This document shows positions 60,865-64,000 of a stretch of 64,000 bases of DNA, one piece after another. The translations under genes were made by a program, and so were the position numbers. Source of the DNA: CAZSNT01 sp964607765 (lineage in GTDB: Bacteria; Verrucomicrobiota; Lentisphaeria; Oligosphaerales; JABHEG01); assembly GCA_964607765.1 (NCBI GenBank), contig CAZSNT010000012.1, positions 32,226-96,225 on the forward strand, written 5' to 3'. Numbering within the stretch: the stretch's first letter is position 1; each line of letters starts with the position of its first letter. The notes beneath the pieces were generated by a model. It searched no databases. It saw nothing but the letters and a program-made list of their open reading frames with translations, and had not been told where the DNA came from.

Positions 60865-62010
60865 TCAACTGGGAGCGGCCACAGACTCACCGTCCATGAC
60901 GTGTGGCGCAAAGACATACCGGAAAAGCGACTGCTCAGCACCCCCCCCCGGGGCCATCAGCATGTCGAAACACGTTCGGATGATCTCTTCCCACTGATAC
61001 GTCGCGCCCAGCACAGTGGCATCACGCCACGGCTCCAGTGTTCCAGTCTGCAGGGATGCGAGACTGAGCTGTTCCGGAATCGCGATTTCCATCATGTCCG
61101 CGACCTCGTAGACGCGTCGTGCATCATCAATCGACAGGCAGAACAACGCAGTGGCATCGCCGTTTTCTTCAAGGAAGGTGCGGATCTGTTTGAGGTCGAG
61201 CATCATGCCGGCGCCAGCCTGTTCATCGGGCGCGGGGGCAGGGGGCAGGCCTACTTCCTCCAACGCATGCGCGATGCCGCGGCCTACGGCGCTGCGCACG
61301 AGTGGCTCTGCGGCTGGCGTCGGTAACACGGCCAGCCGCTCGTGCCCCAGCTCCAGCAATCGTCGTACCACCGAGTATGCAGCCCGACACGGGTCACCGG
61401 TCAAAGCCGGTGCGGAGAACGGATCGTCAGGGCCGATGTAGACGATGGGCAGACCCCGGTCACGCAGGCACGGGTTCAGGCGGTGCGCCGGCAGCAGTGA
61501 GAGAACGCCCAGTCCGTCCGGGTCAAACGCCGCAGAAACGCTCTGTGGCACACTGCCGTCTGCCTTTGGCGGCGGCACCGCGATAGGCTCGGAGCTCAAG
61601 CCCAGACGTCGCGCCTCTTCCTGCAGTGTCATGATATTGAGCAGCCCGAAGGTGTCCGTCACAACCGGCGCGCCGGCGTGATGCGAATGCCTCGGCTCCT
61701 CGGCCGGCACCGCGATGAGCAATCGTCCCAGACTGCTGTTGCTTGCGCTGACCGTGGACTTCACGAACACGCCCCGGTGTCGAACACGCTCGATGTAGCC
61801 GTCTTCCTCGAGCCGTGCCAGCGCCGCCTGGATAGGGGTCTGGCTCAGTCCCGTCATGGCGGTCAACGCTTTGTAGCTCGGGATGCGTTCTCCCACCTGC
61901 CAGCGTCCGCGCAGGATCTCCTGTCGCAGCAACCCGTACAGTTGTTCCGGCAACCGCTGTCCAGGCTGCCGCCGGAGCTTCTCCCGCGTTATTCGAGCGA
62001 ACGAGTTCAT
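60865..62010 (-). CDS. GntR/LacI-type transcriptional regulator
   Basis: A 381-residue regulator with a GntR winged helix (about residues 20-88: LPEQLYGLLRQEILRGRW, GERIPSYKALTAMTGLSQTP, ALARLEEDGYIERVRHRG) fused to a LacI-like periplasmic-binding sensor (about 95-380). This combination is common in Lentisphaerota and Verrucomicrobiota and senses sugars. The start is ATG 62010; there is no Shine-Dalgarno site and the -10 box ends 7 bases before it, so the mRNA is probably leaderless. It heads the minus-strand cluster and likely controls the downstream prepilin and esterase genes as well as itself. Confidence 0.9.
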   Translation of the reverse strand: MNSFARITREKLRRQPGQRLPEQLYGLLRQEILRGRWQVGERIPSYKALTAMTGLSQTPIQAALARLEEDGYIERVRHRGVFVKSTVSASNSSLGRLLIAVPAEEPRHSHHAGAPVVTDTFGLLNIMTLQEEARRLGLSSEPIAVPPPKADGSVPQSVSAAFDPDGLGVLSLLPAHRLNPCLRDRGLPIVYIGPDDPFSAPALTGDPCRAAYSVVRRLLELGHERLAVLPTPAAEPLVRSAVGRGIAHALEEVGLPPAPAPDEQAGAGMMLDLKQIRTFLEENGDATALFCLSIDDARRVYEVADMMEIAIPEQLSLASLQTGTLEPWRDATVLGATYQWEEIIRTCFDMLMAPGGGAEQSLFRYVFAPHVMDGESVAAPS

Positions 62011-62017
62011 AATTCAT

Positions 62018-62047
62018 ATTATATAGCAACAAGATGTGTAATTACAA
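62018..62047 (-). promoter_or_regulatory. Promoter of the GntR-type regulator with embedded palindromic operator
   Basis: The minus strand has TTGTAA (62042-62047), 18 bases, then a perfect TATAAT (62018-62023). The decamer palindrome TGTAATTACA (62037-62046) overlaps the -35 box and has the shape of a GntR operator, so autorepression is likely. The start point would coincide with ATG 62010. Confidence 0.7.
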
Positions 62048-62231
62048 ATCCTCTTGCTGGTCTTGCGACCGCTGGCACCTGGCCAAGGTCTCCAAGGTCC
62101 GGTTCCGTTGCGGCCCCGCCGCCTGCCGCCTTTCGAATCTCCCACAGGCTTGACAAGAGGGGGTGCGGGCCATCTAGTTCATATTACTATCATCTGTTCT
62201 TTCTCGGGTGTCTGGAGCAAAGGGCTGCGAC

Positions 62232-63218
62232 ATGGTTCTGTGTCTGTTCTTCTCGGTGCTGTTCGGGGGGGCGGCGGTGTTTTGCTTCCGCAGGCATCTG
62301 GCACTTGGGGACTGGTGGTGCATGCCTGGCGCGGCGGTCGCCGGCTTCATCTCGGCTGTCTGCCTGCTCACGCTGCTGCTCATTGGCAAAGGGCTGCTGC
62401 TCACGGTGATTCGGATCGGCATTATGTGCGCTGCCGGCGGTGGCGTGGTTGTCGGCTGGAAACAGTATCGGTTCAACAAGAAACAGTGGGGGCAGACGCT
62501 GACGATCGTGTCGTTCTGTGTGGCCATGCTGTTCGCGTACATTCACTTCCGCGGCCAGTCCGCTCCGTCGGCGCGCAACGCTATCAACGCCGAGTCGGAG
62601 TTCCAGAATGTCGCGGCGCGTGTGCTTGGTCGGCATCTGGCCGAGAAGTACGGCGGCGGCCGGGCCGTGGTGGTCTGCGAGCCCAGCGCGCTGGCCGACC
62701 AGGGCATGCCGGCAGAGAGCTACAGGGCGCTCAAGAGAGAGCTCGAACGCGACATGACCGTGGCGGCCGAGCTGGTTGCGCAGCCCAAGATGACGGACGA
62801 GTTGAGAAAGCAGCTCGAGGGGTACCTGGTGGGCGCGCCGGGCGACGGTCAGGCTGAGGCGATGAGCCCGGAAGAAGCCGTGTCGCTCGTGCCGAGGACG
62901 GTTTGGTGGACAGCGGAGCGGTTTGACGAAGTGCTGGTCGACATGCCGGACTGCGATGTCATTGTCTGCACCGCGCCGCCGCCCGCGTCCCTCACCGAGA
63001 CGGCGATATGGCGGAACGAGGACCGGCCGAAGTTCGCGTTCGCACTCAACGCGTCATCGCCTGATCTGATCCCCCATGTGCAGAGCGGCGACGTCGTGGC
63101 CATGGTTCAACGCAAGGAGGGCGCCGCCTTTTTCAGCATGGAAGCGCCTCCCCGGGATCTGGAAAAGGCGTTTGCAGCGCGTTACGTTCTCGTCACCCCG
63201 GCGAGCGCGAGCCAGTAG
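62232..63218 (+). CDS. Membrane protein of unknown function
   Basis: A 328-residue protein with three or four N-terminal membrane segments (about residues 2-20, 30-52, 56-75 and 88-105), then a soluble domain of about 210 residues. ATG 62232 has an AAGGG site 7 bases upstream; an upstream in-frame ATG at 62208 is less likely. The soluble part mixes a charged helical stretch (ESYRALKRELERDMTVAAEL) with a short alpha/beta part (DCDVIVCTAPPPA, FALNASSPDLIPHVQSGDVV). I recognise no domain. It is divergent from the regulator and upstream of the second prepilin-like gene. Confidence 0.75.
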   Translation: MVLCLFFSVLFGGAAVFCFRRHLALGDWWCMPGAAVAGFISAVCLLTLLLIGKGLLLTVIRIGIMCAAGGGVVVGWKQYRFNKKQWGQTLTIVSFCVAMLFAYIHFRGQSAPSARNAINAESEFQNVAARVLGRHLAEKYGGGRAVVVCEPSALADQGMPAESYRALKRELERDMTVAAELVAQPKMTDELRKQLEGYLVGAPGDGQAEAMSPEEAVSLVPRTVWWTAERFDEVLVDMPDCDVIVCTAPPPASLTETAIWRNEDRPKFAFALNASSPDLIPHVQSGDVVAMVQRKEGAAFFSMEAPPRDLEKAFAARYVLVTPASASQ

Positions 63219-63219
63219 C

Positions 63220-63246
63220 GTCCGTCGGGCGAGTGCTGTGACGGAC
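63220..63246 (+). terminator. Hairpin after the membrane-protein gene
   Basis: GTCCGTC (63220-63226) pairs with GACGGAC (63240-63246) over a 13-base loop, starting right after the stop codon. No U-tract follows, so it may only slow or process the transcript before the next gene. Confidence 0.3.
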
Positions 63247-63315
63247 TGATCGAGGAGGCGGCAGGAGGGGGATCGGAGAGCAGTACGAGACGTGTACAGA
63301 GGAGGGTCGGGCGCC

Positions 63316-63936
63316 ATGGAAAGAACAGGTGACAGACAGTCTTGTCGGGGAGTTTTCACCCTGATCGAGCTTCTGGTGGTGATCGCCATCATCGCGATCC
63401 TGGCAGCCATGCTTCTGCCCTCGCTGGCCAAGGCCCGGCAGAAGGCCAAACAGATGTCCTGCGGCGCGAACATCCGACAGTTGCAGGTGGCGATGCGGAT
63501 GTATATCGACGAGTACGACGAATACACGCCGAAGGGCGTCAGCATGGCCCACTGGTGGCACGGCTCGTGGAAGGCGAGCATATACCCTTACCTCTCCAAC
63601 TATGAAGTCTACCTGTGCCCGAACAAAGAGAAGGCTGACCCCATCACCACCAACCAGGACACCTACGGCATCAACGCGTACATCGGCGAGGTAGCCCCCG
63701 GCTCCCACCGGGTCTCGGAGATCAAGGCGCCTGCGCAGACGTTCGGCATCGGCGAGAACAACGACGGCGATTGGGTCTGCGAGCCCCATGGCGGGGCCTG
63801 GACCGCTCCGGGCTGGTGCTACGCCCAACACTTCCCCGGCCTCAATTTCAGCTTCATGGACGGACATGCCAGCTGGCTGACCTTCAATGAAGCTCACAGC
63901 AACTCGTACTGGCTCTTCCTGGTGGACAAGCCCTGA
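63316..63936 (+). CDS. Prepilin-type pseudopilin-like protein with H-x9-DG motif
   Basis: A 206-residue protein with leader GVFTLIELLVVIAIIAILAA and the adjoining MLLPSLAKARQKAKQMSC helix, followed by NIRQLQVAMRMYIDEYDEYT. Near the end HFPGLNFSFMDG fits the H-x9-DG processing-associated motif. The start at 63316 (MERTGDRQS) has a GAGGAGG site about 10 bases upstream; a GTG 24 bases earlier is the alternative. Such proteins are numerous in Lentisphaerota and may form surface or secretion fibres; no secretion machinery is nearby. Confidence 0.9.
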   Translation: MERTGDRQSCRGVFTLIELLVVIAIIAILAAMLLPSLAKARQKAKQMSCGANIRQLQVAMRMYIDEYDEYTPKGVSMAHWWHGSWKASIYPYLSNYEVYLCPNKEKADPITTNQDTYGINAYIGEVAPGSHRVSEIKAPAQTFGIGENNDGDWVCEPHGGAWTAPGWCYAQHFPGLNFSFMDGHASWLTFNEAHSNSYWLFLVDKP

Positions 63937-63952
63937 GTGAGGCAGCCCCTGT

Positions 63953-63975
63953 AGCCCGGCTCTCCTGAGCCGGGT
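63953..63975. repeat. REP-like palindrome, third copy with compensatory arm changes
   Basis: AGCCCGGCTCTCCTGAGCCG followed by GGT is the same element as at 1374-1395. The two inner-arm positions are changed on both sides (GGGTC/GACCC to GGCTC/GAGCC), so pairing is kept while the sequence differs; the TCCT loop is unchanged. It follows the prepilin-like gene by 17 bases. Confidence 0.7.
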
Positions 63976-64000
63976 CTGGCGTTTGGACATTTGGTTGACT

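Noticed and set aside
1..64000. tRNA, rRNA or riboswitch genes
   Set aside because: No cloverleaf, rRNA core or known riboswitch core was noticed on either strand by reading; a covariance-model scan would be needed to exclude small RNAs.

Overview
This window is GC-rich chromosomal DNA (roughly 60% GC by eye) from a free-living, polysaccharide-degrading bacterium. The best match is the Lentisphaerota / Kiritimatiellota / Verrucomicrobiota side of the PVC group. The evidence is two prepilin-like proteins with the FTLIELLVVIAIIAILA..MLLPSL leader (Planctomycetes usually carry a different version), a XylR-type regulator, DUF4838- and DUF6288-like proteins, and an extreme density of Cys-type sulfatases. 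This placement is an inference from gene content, not from a marker gene. I saw no rRNA, tRNA or CRISPR.

Layout. (1) 1-1218: the 5' part of a PDZ protein on the minus strand. (2) 1373-1522: a pair of palindromic REP-like elements. (3) 1645-4913: a plus-strand operon of an M48 membrane protease and three tandem AIM24-family proteins. (4) About 4.9-60 kb: an almost unbroken minus-strand carbohydrate-utilisation region. It holds nine intact sulfatases, one internally deleted sulfatase and two sulfatase fragments. It also holds two GH94 phosphorylases (one a clear cellobiose phosphorylase), GH95-like and GH29 fucosidases, a GH10 xylanase, a GH106-like protein, a clan-D/GH31-like hydrolase, a SASA-type esterase, an alpha/beta hydrolase with an NPCBM, DUF4838- and DUF4450-like proteins, an arylsulfotransferase-like propeller coupled to a UroD-like methyltransferase, and two large paralogues that look like an undescribed carbohydrate-active family. 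A XylR-type regulator lies inside it and a GntR/LacI-type regulator caps it. A toxin-antitoxin pair sits at 50.8-51.5 kb. (5) 62.2-63.9 kb: plus-strand genes for a membrane protein and a second prepilin-like protein, followed by another copy of the REP-like palindrome.

How the genes may work together. Exported sulfatases, GH95, GH10, esterases and carbohydrate-binding proteins would de-sulfate, de-acetylate and cut a complex sulfated glycan containing fucose, xylose and possibly rhamnose. Three sulfatases, GH29, GH106-like, GH31-like and both GH94 enzymes have no visible export signal and would finish imported oligosaccharides in the cytoplasm, the GH94 enzymes yielding sugar-1-phosphates. 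No transporter and no formylglycine-generating enzyme or anSME is in the window, so import and sulfatase maturation must be encoded elsewhere. Several genes overlap by ATGA and many have good Shine-Dalgarno sites, so long polycistronic transcripts are likely. Clear internal promoters are visible at 43.2 kb and at the TA module.

The spacers are unusual. They hold 12-13 bp purine-rich minisatellites, palindromes with compensatory arm changes, and gene remnants, and one repeat tract lies in frame inside a coding sequence.
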